Shown here in pieces: positions 7,704 to 17,651 of a stretch of 41,040 nt of DNA (the stretch's first letter is position 1; each line of letters begins with the position of its first letter). The position numbers and the translations under genes were made by a program. The notes below the pieces were generated by a model. That model searched no databases and had not been told where the DNA came from. It saw only the letters and a program-made list of their open reading frames with translations. The DNA comes from JBKGYG01 sp046546235. Lineage in GTDB: Bacteria > Bacillota > Clostridia > Lachnospirales > DSM-24629. Location of the stretch: assembly GCA_046546235.1 (NCBI GenBank), contig JBKGYG010000006.1, positions 1 through 41,040 of the forward strand, read 5' to 3'.

Positions 7704-10700
7704 CTACTGTAATGTGAATAATTGATTTAGTAGAACGAACATTTCCCCATATGTTAATGAACTAGTTGGTCTTATCCCATTTGGATCTGAAATAAATCCT
7801 TGATCTATTCCTATTGCTAATTCATCTTGATAATCAGCCTCTATTTCATCTATTTCTGCAATTAAATCTTTTGAATCATTACTTGGTGTAAGTGCTTTCC
7901 CTGTTAATTGTTGAAACAATTTTAATGTCATATAAAATGCTTCTTGCCTTGTTATCTCATTTGAAATATCAACATCATTAATCAGGATTTTTGATTTTAA
8001 GAACTTTTCTTTATTTTCATGTGTAATTCTTTGGTTCAAATTAATAGTTGCATTCCCCTGCAGTAAATCTGATGCTATATTTAAGTAATCTGAATATGTG
8101 ACTTTACCGTTCAAGTCTTGGTTAACACCTAAAATATTGGTTTTGTTTAATACAGCCTCTCTATAAGGCAACGCCCAATGATCCTTTTGTATAGGTTGTT
8201 TATGATAGGTCAAATAACTATAAAACACACCTAATTCATTAGTGGATAAGCTTAAATTATCATCATATTTATTAAAGTTTGATGGTTTAACATCCCAACC
8301 TATTTTATCTTGATCCCAATGAACTACTTCAACCACTTGATTAAGTGACCCATATCTATCAGTATCAATATTAATACTAATGGGTTTATCTATTTGTTTT
8401 ATTGCCTTATTTCCTTTACTTGTTACCATTTGCATTGAGAACTCTTGAGGAAGTGTTAATGGTAAAAATAACTCATTACTAGCATTTCCTCTTTCCAAAA
8501 TATATGGAGACTGTTCCTTAATAGTTAACCTAATAGTTGGACTCTCATTATACTGGTTAACTTGTTGATAAATATAACTATCAATACTATCTATTGGAAT
8601 TGATAATTTGGTATCACCAGTATTTACAGTTAAATTAATACCCCTTTCTTTAAATCCATCCCAAAGTCTATATGGTATCTCTACTGTCCTTGTTGCAATT
8701 GGTTTGTTTTTGTATTCACTTACATCAATGTTATATTCATACACATTATCGTTTATTAGAGAACTTATTAATCTTTCCACAATAAAGCTGTCGAAACCAC
8801 CACTCGAATCATGTTGATTATATCTAAATCTATGTGTCAAGTGCTTCTCATTAGGGTCATATATTGTTTCATAATACTCATCTGGTAATATTATTAATTC
8901 ATCAGCAGGATTGCCATCATATTCGTTAGAGCTTGGCAAAGTTAGTAAAGCTATTGTGGGCGAGTAATAAGTTGATTTTTTAGTAATATTCTGTTCTTCT
9001 TCTCCTTCAAGTATTACTCTTGTTTTAAGTCTAAAATAATATCTCCTATTCGGTATTAATTCGTTTACAACTATTAGATTCTTACGAAGTTTTTCAACAT
9101 TAGAAGGTAATATATCATCATTCCCATCTGTCAGTTCTACATATTGAGCATCTATAAACTGAGGGTTATCTGAAATCTCTACTATATAAGTAAAAGATTT
9201 CTTAATCTTAGCGTCTTCGTATTCCTCAGGTTTATCATCTGGATGTAGTAACCATTCTAAAGATAGAAACTCTTCTCCTTGATTTTCATCATAGTCAAAA
9301 GGCTTTAAGCTATCTAGGGAAGCTAAACCTATTCCCCTTGGAGGCACAGGGGGTTGAATATCGTTTGTATTCACAATAACAGCATTACTCCATGCTGATT
9401 TTTGTTGAGTATCAGGTTGAATCGCTCTAATCCAAAAATAATACTCTGTATTTGGAAATAAATCTTTGACTTGTTGTTCATAGTATCTTCCATCAGTAGG
9501 ATAATTTGAATCATCCTTCCCAGGAAGTTCAATTTCAACAATATCTGAATCTGCTATATCTTCATTTGTTGACATTCTTAATTCGTATGTAAAATCTGTG
9601 TTGTACTTCCATGATAAACTCGCCGATATATCTGTATAATCAGATATATATAAGCTTGGAACTGTTGGATCAGGACTAATATCAGGATCCTCTGGTTCAG
9701 TTATAATCACAACCGGTGTTGGCGAATGAGCTTGTAATATTTCCCCTGTATAATCAATTCTATAAGGGTGAAGCAAAAATAAATATTGTGTATTTGGTAA
9801 TAGCCCATCTTCAGTATAGAAAAGTGAATTACTATTATCTTCATCTTCTATAGGATTTATTTCTTTCCAGTCAATGGGGTTAGACTCTTCTTCGTCTTCT
9901 TTCATTAATTGTCTAATGTAATCGTTTATATCATAATTTGGATCAGTTTTCTTAAGATTATCAATCGTTGATTTTACATCTTCATAAGGTATCTTATGGA
10001 ACTTATAATCAACATCAGATAAACCAAATGAGTCCTTCCCAAGATTAATTTCTCTTAATATATATTCAAACTCTTCACTTTTTAAATCTTCTAAATATTG
10101 TTTTAGCCTTGTGGCTTCATGTTCATTTCGATATATTGGAAAATACTCGGCATCTTCCATTTTAGATATACTTATATTCCCTTCTTCATCTACCCATATC
10201 TCTGTAGCCCAGTTATCTATTTCTGGATATTGATTAGTATCCTTGGCAATTATTTCCCACCAGTTTTCTCGCCATTCTATGGTACTTGAAGTTTCAGTAG
10301 CATCTTCACTTCTTACTTTTAATGGCGGTTTTACAATAGTTGGCGGAGCATATATATCCCCTTCATCATCAAAATATATAGGTATAATATTGGCCTCAGA
10401 CCTTGCTTCTTCATCTCCCCACTCTTTTGATGCAACTATTTTTATATAATACAGTTGGTTCGGGACAATATTTTGTAAGTTAGACTCATCAGAATCATAG
10501 TAACTGTCTAATTCAGTCTTATATCCTATAATTTCATCTGATTCATTTTTAATAACTCTTGTTGTATCATTTGGATCGAATTTAATACGATCAATTATTT
10601 TTATCGCACTAGCAAAATCATCTAGATTTTTTGCAACATATATATCATAATTAACATTTGAGTCTACGATCATTTCGTTATAAGTTGGTGAGTTAAGGTC

Positions 10701-12098
10701 AAAATCTCTTCTTTTAAACGGAGAAAACACAAATTGTATATTCCCATCTTCATTTATTTGAAAAGTTTTACCTGAAGTCAATAGGTCAAATACATTACCA
10801 TTAAAACTATCCCCTTCAAGCAAATATTCTTTTTCTAATATTCTTCTCAATTCTTCAGAAGAATTATTATCTTGAAGTTCAGATAATATTTTTCTAGATA
10901 TTGGCTTTGGTACATCTGGTTGAGTAGGCCTTATCTTTAATTCCCCTGGTATATATGGCACTTTTTTTGACTCTGGTTCAATTGGCTTTTTATTTGCATC
11001 TCCTACAGCTTCATAACGCAATAGAATCTTATATTCAGCTTCTTGTGATGGTTTCGGTATTTTATAATATTCCATATTGGCAGCCTTATCATCAAATATA
11101 ACTACATTTCTTCCTTGTCCTTCAATATACTCTGCTATCTTAGCCTCAACTAATTCATACTCTTCTTGATCTTGTCCAACTTTAAAGCTTGATGGAATTT
11201 CCCAATCTAGTCTAACATAGTCACCATCTTCTGTTACCTTTAAATCAATATTAGTCGAACCTGTAAATACATTAGGATAGTTTCTATTTCTTTGGATAAC
11301 ATTACCATCAATATAGTCCATCATGGGTTCTACAATAATTGAGTATATCTGACCTGGATATATGTTTTGATTTATTGTATATTTTAATTTGTTTCGTCTA
11401 TCAACAGGGTCATAAAAGGCAGTAACTCCATCAGAGTTTTTTGTAAGGTTTGTAATTTCTCCCTCACTATTATTCACTAATGCTTCTTTCGAATCATTAG
11501 AATAATCCCCTACTGCATAAACAATCCTATATCCTAAATCTTGAATAGCAACATCATCCCATATAATTGTTATTTCATCTTCTGAAGGTTCTAGTTCAAC
11601 ATTCAAATCAGTAATAGCAAACGTTTTTAATCCATCACTAGTGTTAGGTGCTAATTCTCGTACTACCTCGCCATCACGTTCAACATAATGATAATGCCTT
11701 GGATTTATTGTAAATTCATATAGAGATCCAGTATCTAAATTCATTTCATCATGTATATTAACCTGCTTACTATCATAAATATCTGTACCTTTATCAAAAT
11801 TAAATGTTTTTGTTTCATCTAATGTTTTATTGTTAACAGTAAATTCATAATAATCCGGATCATGTACATCTTCATCATCATACCCATCCTCCCAGTTATT
11901 TGGATCTTCCCAACTTGCTGAAATTGTAGGCCTTAGAATAGGTTTTCCTGTAACTTGATTTTGACCTGGAACAAAAAACACTTCATCGACTGAAAATGAT
12001 TTTACAGGGGCTTGTGGGTTAGCTCCAAGTTTTAATGGAACAATATTAACTATTAGTAATGCTATAACTAGTATATATGTTAAACTTTTTTTAAGCAT
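7704..12098 (-). CDS. Giant exported FN3-type protein with C-terminal SLH-like region
   Basis: A 1464-residue, acidic (Asp/Glu/Asn-rich) protein with a signal peptide (1-26). Several fibronectin type III-like units recur, visible from their ITIIW, VRLDWEIP, SSTIEWR, SASLSWKY and LSLEWLLH B/C-strand motifs and the partner LxPNTxYYFxIRA or IPNRRYYFRLK motifs. The clearest units are near 820-905 and 920-1030. From about 1300 to the end, KDHWALPYREAVL and later blocks resemble degenerate SLH repeats. An ATG start follows AGGAGGG. It sits between a longer protein of the same design (18 bases upstream) and the three-SLH protein (11 bases downstream). I infer a cell-surface structural or adhesive role; no enzymatic domain is recognisable. 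Confidence 0.85.
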   Translation of the reverse strand: MLKKSLTYILVIALLIVNIVPLKLGANPQAPVKSFSVDEVFFVPGQNQVTGKPILRPTISASWEDPNNWEDGYDDEDVHDPDYYEFTVNNKTLDETKTFNFDKGTDIYDSKQVNIHDEMNLDTGSLYEFTINPRHYHYVERDGEVVRELAPNTSDGLKTFAITDLNVELEPSEDEITIIWDDVAIQDLGYRIVYAVGDYSNDSKEALVNNSEGEITNLTKNSDGVTAFYDPVDRRNKLKYTINQNIYPGQIYSIIVEPMMDYIDGNVIQRNRNYPNVFTGSTNIDLKVTEDGDYVRLDWEIPSSFKVGQDQEEYELVEAKIAEYIEGQGRNVVIFDDKAANMEYYKIPKPSQEAEYKILLRYEAVGDANKKPIEPESKKVPYIPGELKIRPTQPDVPKPISRKILSELQDNNSSEELRRILEKEYLLEGDSFNGNVFDLLTSGKTFQINEDGNIQFVFSPFKRRDFDLNSPTYNEMIVDSNVNYDIYVAKNLDDFASAIKIIDRIKFDPNDTTRVIKNESDEIIGYKTELDSYYDSDESNLQNIVPNQLYYIKIVASKEWGDEEARSEANIIPIYFDDEGDIYAPPTIVKPPLKVRSEDATETSSTIEWRENWWEIIAKDTNQYPEIDNWATEIWVDEEGNISISKMEDAEYFPIYRNEHEATRLKQYLEDLKSEEFEYILREINLGKDSFGLSDVDYKFHKIPYEDVKSTIDNLKKTDPNYDINDYIRQLMKEDEEESNPIDWKEINPIEDEDNSNSLFYTEDGLLPNTQYLFLLHPYRIDYTGEILQAHSPTPVVIITEPEDPDISPDPTVPSLYISDYTDISASLSWKYNTDFTYELRMSTNEDIADSDIVEIELPGKDDSNYPTDGRYYEQQVKDLFPNTEYYFWIRAIQPDTQQKSAWSNAVIVNTNDIQPPVPPRGIGLASLDSLKPFDYDENQGEEFLSLEWLLHPDDKPEEYEDAKIKKSFTYIVEISDNPQFIDAQYVELTDGNDDILPSNVEKLRKNLIVVNELIPNRRYYFRLKTRVILEGEEEQNITKKSTYYSPTIALLTLPSSNEYDGNPADELIILPDEYYETIYDPNEKHLTHRFRYNQHDSSGGFDSFIVERLISSLINDNVYEYNIDVSEYKNKPIATRTVEIPYRLWDGFKERGINLTVNTGDTKLSIPIDSIDSYIYQQVNQYNESPTIRLTIKEQSPYILERGNASNELFLPLTLPQEFSMQMVTSKGNKAIKQIDKPISINIDTDRYGSLNQVVEVVHWDQDKIGWDVKPSNFNKYDDNLSLSTNELGVFYSYLTYHKQPIQKDHWALPYREAVLNKTNILGVNQDLNGKVTYSDYLNIASDLLQGNATINLNQRITHENKEKFLKSKILINDVDISNEITRQEAFYMTLKLFQQLTGKALTPSNDSKDLIAEIDEIEADYQDELAIGIDQGFISDPNGIRPTSSLTYGEMFVLLNQLFTLQ

Positions 12099-12116
12099 AT
12101 TTACCCTCCTATCTCT

Positions 12117-15100
12117 TTAGTTGTCTTGTAATTTCTTTAAAAATGATAACAATTCCTTAACCTTTATATTTTGATTTGAATAAAAATGACCATCTTCTAA
12201 TTCAAATAAATTCAAATGCAGTCCTGCTAATATTATCTGTTGATTTGATTCATCTATTAAATCAATATCCCTTATTATGTTATAATTTTGGATAGTTACT
12301 TTATTAAGATTAATTCCTTTTTGTTCTTCAAAAGCTCTTAACATTATATAATAAGCATTTTCCTTTGAGATTGGACGTTCATTATTCAATAAATTAACAT
12401 CTATTCCTTTTTCCTTTAACCATTCTGTTGAATTTACATTCTTAGGTGCTCCTAAAACTCTTGCAACAGTTGAAATAAGCTGACTTTTATTAGGTTCATA
12501 ATTAGGATTTTTTATTTCTTGGCTAGTAAAAATGTCGGATAAATCAAATTCATTTACTATCGTTGTTATTTCTTCATCATAAATCCCTGTAAAATCCTCC
12601 ATCAGAACTAAAGTATATCTACCTAATTTTTCTCCATTAATAAAGTATTTACTTAAATCATAAGACATACCTATATTCTTCCATTTACTACCTTCTTTGT
12701 AATACGCTAATATAGAGGCATTTTTATTTTCAATTTCCCAGCCAATATTAATTGGCTTGTGAATATTATCTATAACGACTTCATCATTGTCTTTTACTAA
12801 ATAACTATCCATATATCCTTTCGTATAACCTTGTAATTCTTCTTCAACTTGTTCTATTACTTCATTTACAATAATAGATAACCTTTCTTCATCAATACCA
12901 GTTTCTAATTCGTCTTCTAACATATTTATAAGTGTTATTTTTCTATTTTCAATAGCTCTATCTAAAGCATTTAGTATCTCTGTTTCTATTTTTTGTTCAA
13001 TAACACGACTCTGTTTTAATTTAAACTGTATATCTACATAATTCCCTATGGGCTCTAACCCACTTATTTTTGTAGCATTGGGGTTTTTGTTTATTTCAAT
13101 AATTACATAGAAATCTTTATAATTAGTCCCATGTTGTTGTATTTCCTCAGTCACTTCCTTCATTTTATTTGATAGATTAACACCAATTGTATTAGGACGA
13201 ATACCAATTGATTCTAATCCGGATTCAATAAGAAGGTTTACCCCTTTGTCATTAATAAATTCCCAAGTATTACTTGATAAATAATAAGTAAGTGAATCAT
13301 TATTTTCTGTATATAATTGATACTCATCTAAAGTAGTATTCTTACCTAATAATTTATCTTCTCTATATTTAATAGATAAACCAGATTCTTCTTCAATAAT
13401 CCAAAAGTCTTCATCCTTTAATTCCTCAACTTTACTCTCATAATATAAGATATATTGTTTGAATTTTTCTTCCTTATCATAATCTATTTGATCAAAGTCC
13501 GTTCTTGTTTCAACATGCTTAGAAAAATTAGACTTAGGATAAATATTTTCTCCATCTGGTGATATATCAGGTTGTTTGGTACGGTCCTCTATTCTAACCT
13601 TTATATTATAAGATTTTCCTGGTTTCAAATCTGAAACTCTGTAAAACATTCTTGTATATCCATCATTAGCTTCATCAATTTTATCTAAATATCTTGCAGA
13701 ATATTTACTTTGAGTATACTCCTTATCTTCTTCACCTTTTACAAAAACTTCAATAGAATAATTACTGCTGTCAGCTTCTTCAAAAGGAATAGGCGCATCA
13801 AATCTTATTATAGTTTGTGTTTTTTCATCATAATTATATTGCGGAGACGTTGGCACTACAAGATTCTCTGGTGGAGCAATTGGGTTAGTCGTAATAGTAT
13901 CAATTATCCATTTAGAAGCTACTTTATCATCCTCATTTATATTAAAAGTTCTAACATGGTAATAAAATATTGTATTAGATATTAATCCAATATCCTTGAC
14001 TTTAATTTCATTATCTATTATTTCTAAAATTTGTTCGCATTCTTCAAAGGACTCAGTTGATTCATTGTACTCTTCCATTTTATATGTTTCATTTTCATCT
14101 TTGTATAATCTATAAACAGTTTTTGACTCCCCAATATGTTCAAGTCCTTTAATTATATCATCGATATTAAGTTGTGCATTTTGCAAATCCTCTGGTAGCT
14201 TTTGATCTCTTAATACAACGATTTCGAATCCTTGTTTGCCTTCTTCAAAAGATAATTCTTTTGGATAAGTCCAATTAACCATAGTCTCCACATTGCTATC
14301 TTCCATAAATGCTACATCTAGATCCTCTGGTGCTAATGGAAGTATCAGATCATCACCTGGATCTTCTGGAGTTATTGGTGTAACAACAGTAATAACATCT
14401 GAATACTCACTTTCTTTTTGTTCTATATCTCCTAATGGATTTCTAATATTTAAGGTTGCATTAACTCTTACATAATAAGTATGGTTGGGGTCAAGATTCT
14501 GAACAAAAGCATCAATTTCCCCAACTCTAGTTGGATCAGTTTCTATTTCAGAACAAATAACTTTTCCTTCACGTAGATTTATCAAATCCTCTTCTGGAAC
14601 AATTGTAGATTGTGAATCAGTATCTAAATATATAGCGTCATCTTTATCAATATTATCTAATGCTGATTTTTCTGTAGATAAAAACCAATTATATTTAATA
14701 GTATCTGTTTCTTTATCTAATGGAGTTAACATATAATTCTCATATTCTGAAATATCTATTGAATCCCATTTAAGTTTAACTTCGCTTAAATCATTTGTGT
14801 TAATAGCACTATAATCTAATTCCGTTGGTATTGGAACATTATACCTAATCGTATCTAAAGAAACACTTGTTGGTACAGATAAATCACTATGTCCATATGT
14901 TACTGGGGATACATATACAGCTCTCATCCTTAAAAAATATACACCTGGAAATTCAAAGTTATACTCATCTATACCTTCATTTGCTTCATATGTTTTATTA
15001 GGAATATCCTCAGTAATATCTGGGATTAATCCCCAACCTTCTGAATCTTTCAATATAATATTCTTCATTGAAAACCTTTGTTCCCCTTGACTATAACCAT

Positions 15101-16925
15101 TAGTAAATGTTGAATTATTTACTGGTGTTCCTACTTTTTTGCCTGTATCTAGCTCTGTTATGCTTACTTCATCATCTATAAGACTAACTTCAAAAACTTT
15201 AATAGGGTTAAAGTAATAGTCACTTGTATTACTTGGCTGTTTATTTATTAAAAGTTCATAATATATTTTCCCACCGTTATCTAGCATGTCAATTAATAAA
15301 GGGTCTGACATTGTGTTCATAGGAGCATCCCATTCTAAGTTAAATTGTACTTTTTCTGGATCTTTATCTTCTTCTAACGATGGTACTACCACAAGATTAT
15401 TTAATCCTTCTATTCTTGGTGTAGGTGGTGGTATATCCGTGTCATTAATTGGGATATATTTAATAATTTGGGATCTTAATGGCCTACCAGCAAAGCTCAC
15501 ACCTAATTGATAAAACTCTTGATTACTTCCTTCTCTAAAAGGTACCGGTATATATATATTTGTATCATTGTTATTACTACTATGATAATGTTTTAACCAA
15601 ATATCATCGTCCCCATATGTTGTTTTTTCACTTTTGCTATAATGGACAGTGTATTCTAATTCGTCTTCATCACTTCCTGCATAAGGGTGAATATCTAGAT
15701 ATGCATTTTCTATATTTGCTCGTTCAACTTGATAATCTAAATATGTGTACCCATATTTATTACTTGGTTCATAATTACCAAATTCAAAATCTGTTTCATC
15801 TGAAAGAACCATTGAAGAACTATAAATTCTGCTTGGTTCTAATTTGTTCCATTGAAGAAAATCAACTTCTTGATTTAATAAACTTGATTTATCTTTCACT
15901 ATTTCAATTGTATATGTATTTGTCGTATCATCATACTTATATTCTGCATTTATGTTTTTATCTAAGTCTAAATCTGTATTAGGTGGGTTTATGTAATTAT
16001 CCTCACTAGCATTTAACTTTACTTTAAAGTCTGTATAAGCTGAACCGCTTATTTCACTAAGTTCTATAATCGCCTCAACATCATCAAGTTCATCATTTGA
16101 TATTTCGTATTGATGTGTTGATTGGTTATAAATCATTGGTTGCTTAAATGTTATTCTAATACCAGGACGTCCCCCAGGTGTTTCATTTTGATATAATAAA
16201 TCCGTACTTGGAACTTCAATAGACGATAAATCTTCATTATTTGCATCAACGTTAACCCAATGAGTCGGGCTCAATAAAAAATCTTCAAATGCTCTCAATA
16301 CATTTAAAGTTGCATTCTCTCCTGACGGAGCCTCTAGATTAAAGGGAACAATTTTGCCATTGTCCACACCTTTTGTTAAAAAATAAAGTTCATCAGTTTG
16401 TATATTCCATTTTATACGAACATCTACATTATTTATTCTAAATGCTACTCCTGAGTATTGAGAACTAGCGCCTTTTTTTATAGTGTATGATATAGTGCCG
16501 TCGGCCTCAACTGATTTTGAAGTAGTTTTCCACTCAGGTACTAACGCATCATAATCCATTTCTTGAAATGACTTATTTATTTCTTCTTCTGTTAAAGGAG
16601 TGCCATCTGTATCATTAAAAATTCCATAGTTGATTGTTATTTGATCTGCTTGATGGTTTATATTTACTATAGTTTCTCTGTTATCGTCAAGATTATAATG
16701 TAATTTATAATCACCATACTGTGCCAAATCCCAGCTCACGAATATTTCATCATCACCTGCTTTATTACCTACCAAACTAAGCAAATCATCTAATGTGTCT
16801 GATTTATGCCATCTAAAGCCTAAATTATTGGCTGCTTTTAGATTTGTTACAATAAGTAATGTTAGTAATATTAACAAACCAAATGTAAATGTGCTGAGTA
16901 TTATACGCTTTTTGGCTCTTAACAT
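12117..16925 (-). CDS. Giant exported FN3-type protein with degenerate C-terminal SLH-like region
   Basis: About 1602 residues from the ATG at 16925, which a GGAAGGAAGTG ribosome site favours over the in-frame ATG at 16943. A basic N-terminus and long hydrophobic core form the signal peptide. FN3-like units are visible by their VQFNLEWDAP, VKLKWDSI, VNWTYPKEL and TIIRFDAPIP strands, each followed some 60-80 residues later by HTYYVRVNA, IFYYHVRTF or KSYNIKVRI. The C-terminal 130 residues (from about NPNYEPNKSQLISTVARVLG) look like worn SLH repeats. It is a likely paralogue of the next gene, 18 bases downstream. It is the first gene of the operon, behind a sigma-28-like promoter, and directly follows the ATP synthase terminator region. 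Confidence 0.85.
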   Translation of the reverse strand: MLRAKKRIILSTFTFGLLILLTLLIVTNLKAANNLGFRWHKSDTLDDLLSLVGNKAGDDEIFVSWDLAQYGDYKLHYNLDDNRETIVNINHQADQITINYGIFNDTDGTPLTEEEINKSFQEMDYDALVPEWKTTSKSVEADGTISYTIKKGASSQYSGVAFRINNVDVRIKWNIQTDELYFLTKGVDNGKIVPFNLEAPSGENATLNVLRAFEDFLLSPTHWVNVDANNEDLSSIEVPSTDLLYQNETPGGRPGIRITFKQPMIYNQSTHQYEISNDELDDVEAIIELSEISGSAYTDFKVKLNASEDNYINPPNTDLDLDKNINAEYKYDDTTNTYTIEIVKDKSSLLNQEVDFLQWNKLEPSRIYSSSMVLSDETDFEFGNYEPSNKYGYTYLDYQVERANIENAYLDIHPYAGSDEDELEYTVHYSKSEKTTYGDDDIWLKHYHSSNNNDTNIYIPVPFREGSNQEFYQLGVSFAGRPLRSQIIKYIPINDTDIPPPTPRIEGLNNLVVVPSLEEDKDPEKVQFNLEWDAPMNTMSDPLLIDMLDNGGKIYYELLINKQPSNTSDYYFNPIKVFEVSLIDDEVSITELDTGKKVGTPVNNSTFTNGYSQGEQRFSMKNIILKDSEGWGLIPDITEDIPNKTYEANEGIDEYNFEFPGVYFLRMRAVYVSPVTYGHSDLSVPTSVSLDTIRYNVPIPTELDYSAINTNDLSEVKLKWDSIDISEYENYMLTPLDKETDTIKYNWFLSTEKSALDNIDKDDAIYLDTDSQSTIVPEEDLINLREGKVICSEIETDPTRVGEIDAFVQNLDPNHTYYVRVNATLNIRNPLGDIEQKESEYSDVITVVTPITPEDPGDDLILPLAPEDLDVAFMEDSNVETMVNWTYPKELSFEEGKQGFEIVVLRDQKLPEDLQNAQLNIDDIIKGLEHIGESKTVYRLYKDENETYKMEEYNESTESFEECEQILEIIDNEIKVKDIGLISNTIFYYHVRTFNINEDDKVASKWIIDTITTNPIAPPENLVVPTSPQYNYDEKTQTIIRFDAPIPFEEADSSNYSIEVFVKGEEDKEYTQSKYSARYLDKIDEANDGYTRMFYRVSDLKPGKSYNIKVRIEDRTKQPDISPDGENIYPKSNFSKHVETRTDFDQIDYDKEEKFKQYILYYESKVEELKDEDFWIIEEESGLSIKYREDKLLGKNTTLDEYQLYTENNDSLTYYLSSNTWEFINDKGVNLLIESGLESIGIRPNTIGVNLSNKMKEVTEEIQQHGTNYKDFYVIIEINKNPNATKISGLEPIGNYVDIQFKLKQSRVIEQKIETEILNALDRAIENRKITLINMLEDELETGIDEERLSIIVNEVIEQVEEELQGYTKGYMDSYLVKDNDEVVIDNIHKPINIGWEIENKNASILAYYKEGSKWKNIGMSYDLSKYFINGEKLGRYTLVLMEDFTGIYDEEITTIVNEFDLSDIFTSQEIKNPNYEPNKSQLISTVARVLGAPKNVNSTEWLKEKGIDVNLLNNERPISKENAYYIMLRAFEEQKGINLNKVTIQNYNIIRDIDLIDESNQQIILAGLHLNLFELEDGHFYSNQNIKVKELLSFLKKLQDN

Positions 16926-16998
16926 AATAACACTTCCTTCCATACATCATATATCTATTATTTATTTCCAATTATTCATAAGTATAGTATCAAATATT

Positions 16999-17025
16999 GT
17001 ATCGGCAGTTTCCCTAAATTTTTGA
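16999..17025 (-). promoter_or_regulatory. Sigma-28/sigma-D-like promoter for the FN3/SLH operon
   Basis: On the minus strand TCAA (17025-17022), a 15-base spacer and GCCGATAC (17006-16999) match the motility sigma factor consensus TAAA-N15-GCCGATAA at 3 of 4 and 7 of 8 positions with the exact spacing. The predicted leader to the ATG at 16925 is about 65 bases. A sigma-A-like alternative in the same stretch is weaker. No transcription evidence is available. Confidence 0.5.
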
Positions 17026-17048
17026 AGAGCTGTAATAAAATTGTAATT

Positions 17049-17190
17049 ATGAAGCCTACATCCAAAAATTACATGACCCATTTATGTAGGGGCGATTCAC
17101 GAATCGCCCTCAGACTGTATACAAAGTCAGTTTTTATGTTAATTATAGCAGAGAAATATATATGGAGCGATTAAAAAATCACCCTATTCT
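17049..17190. repeat. Composite of small repeats downstream of atpC
   Basis: Three pieces lie side by side: CCTACAT with its inverted partner ATGTAGG; a perfect 8-bp stem GGCGATTC/GAATCGCC, a REP-like palindrome; and 41 bases (17123-17163) that match 2473-2513 with two differences. A worn GGAGCGATT/AATCACCC copy of the GGCGATT palindrome follows. This looks like nested insertion of small non-coding repeats between the ATP synthase terminator and the surface-protein promoter. Confidence 0.6.
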
Positions 17191-17193
17191 CTA

Positions 17194-17226
17194 TTTTAAA
17201 AAAGCAGGCTAATTCCCCTGCTTTTA
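17194..17226 (-). terminator. Terminator of the ATP synthase operon
   Basis: AAAAGCAGG pairs with CCTGCTTTT (17200-17208 with 17217-17225) and is followed on the minus strand by a T-run. The stem overlaps the atpC stop codon. Confidence 0.9.
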
Positions 17227-17640
17227 TTCTTCATCATCGTATTCAACTAAATCAATTCTTGCAAGAGCTCTCAATAATGCTCCTTCTGCACGAGCAAAGT
17301 CCACATCTCCTTCTCTATCTCTTAACTTATACTCTGCTGCTTCTTTTGCTTTTTTAGCTCTAGTTACATCAACTTCTTCTGGCCACTCTGCAGCATCGGT
17401 AAGTATAGTTACTTTATCAGGTGTAATTTCTGAAAACCCACCATGTAAAGCTGCCTTTTTAATTCCTGTTTCTGTGTTTATTTTAACTATACCACTTAAG
17501 AGGGTAGTTGTTAAAGGAATATGCCCTTTATATACTCCAATATCCCCTTCAGATGTTTTAAACACAACCATCTTAACATCTTCTTCATAAAAAATTCTCT
17601 CAGGTGTAATAATTTGTAGTCTAAACAAGCTATCTTTCAT
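17224..17640 (-). CDS. atpC: ATP synthase epsilon subunit
   Basis: About 138 residues from the ATG at 17640, supported by AAGGGTGG at proper spacing; a GTG nine bases upstream is in frame but lies in that ribosome site. The N-terminal beta-sandwich carries FRLQIITPERIFYEEDV and the GDIGVYKGHIPL block, followed by ALHGGFSEI. The C-terminal helical hairpin (TRAKKAKEAAEYKL onward) is present. In the rotary complex epsilon is part of the central stalk, links gamma to the c-ring and can restrain ATP hydrolysis. It is the last gene of the operon; its stop lies in the terminator. Confidence 0.97.
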   Translation of the reverse strand: MKDSLFRLQIITPERIFYEEDVKMVVFKTSEGDIGVYKGHIPLTTTLLSGIVKINTETGIKKAALHGGFSEITPDKVTILTDAAEWPEEVDVTRAKKAKEAAEYKLRDREGDVDFARAEGALLRALARIDLVEYDDEE

Positions 17641-17651
17641 ATAAACCACCC

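Noticed and set aside
15560..15982. 140-codon plus-strand frame and other plus-strand frames over 7704-16943
   Set aside because: All lie antisense to long, well-supported minus-strand genes with ribosome sites; composition is His/Tyr/Leu-rich shadow sequence.
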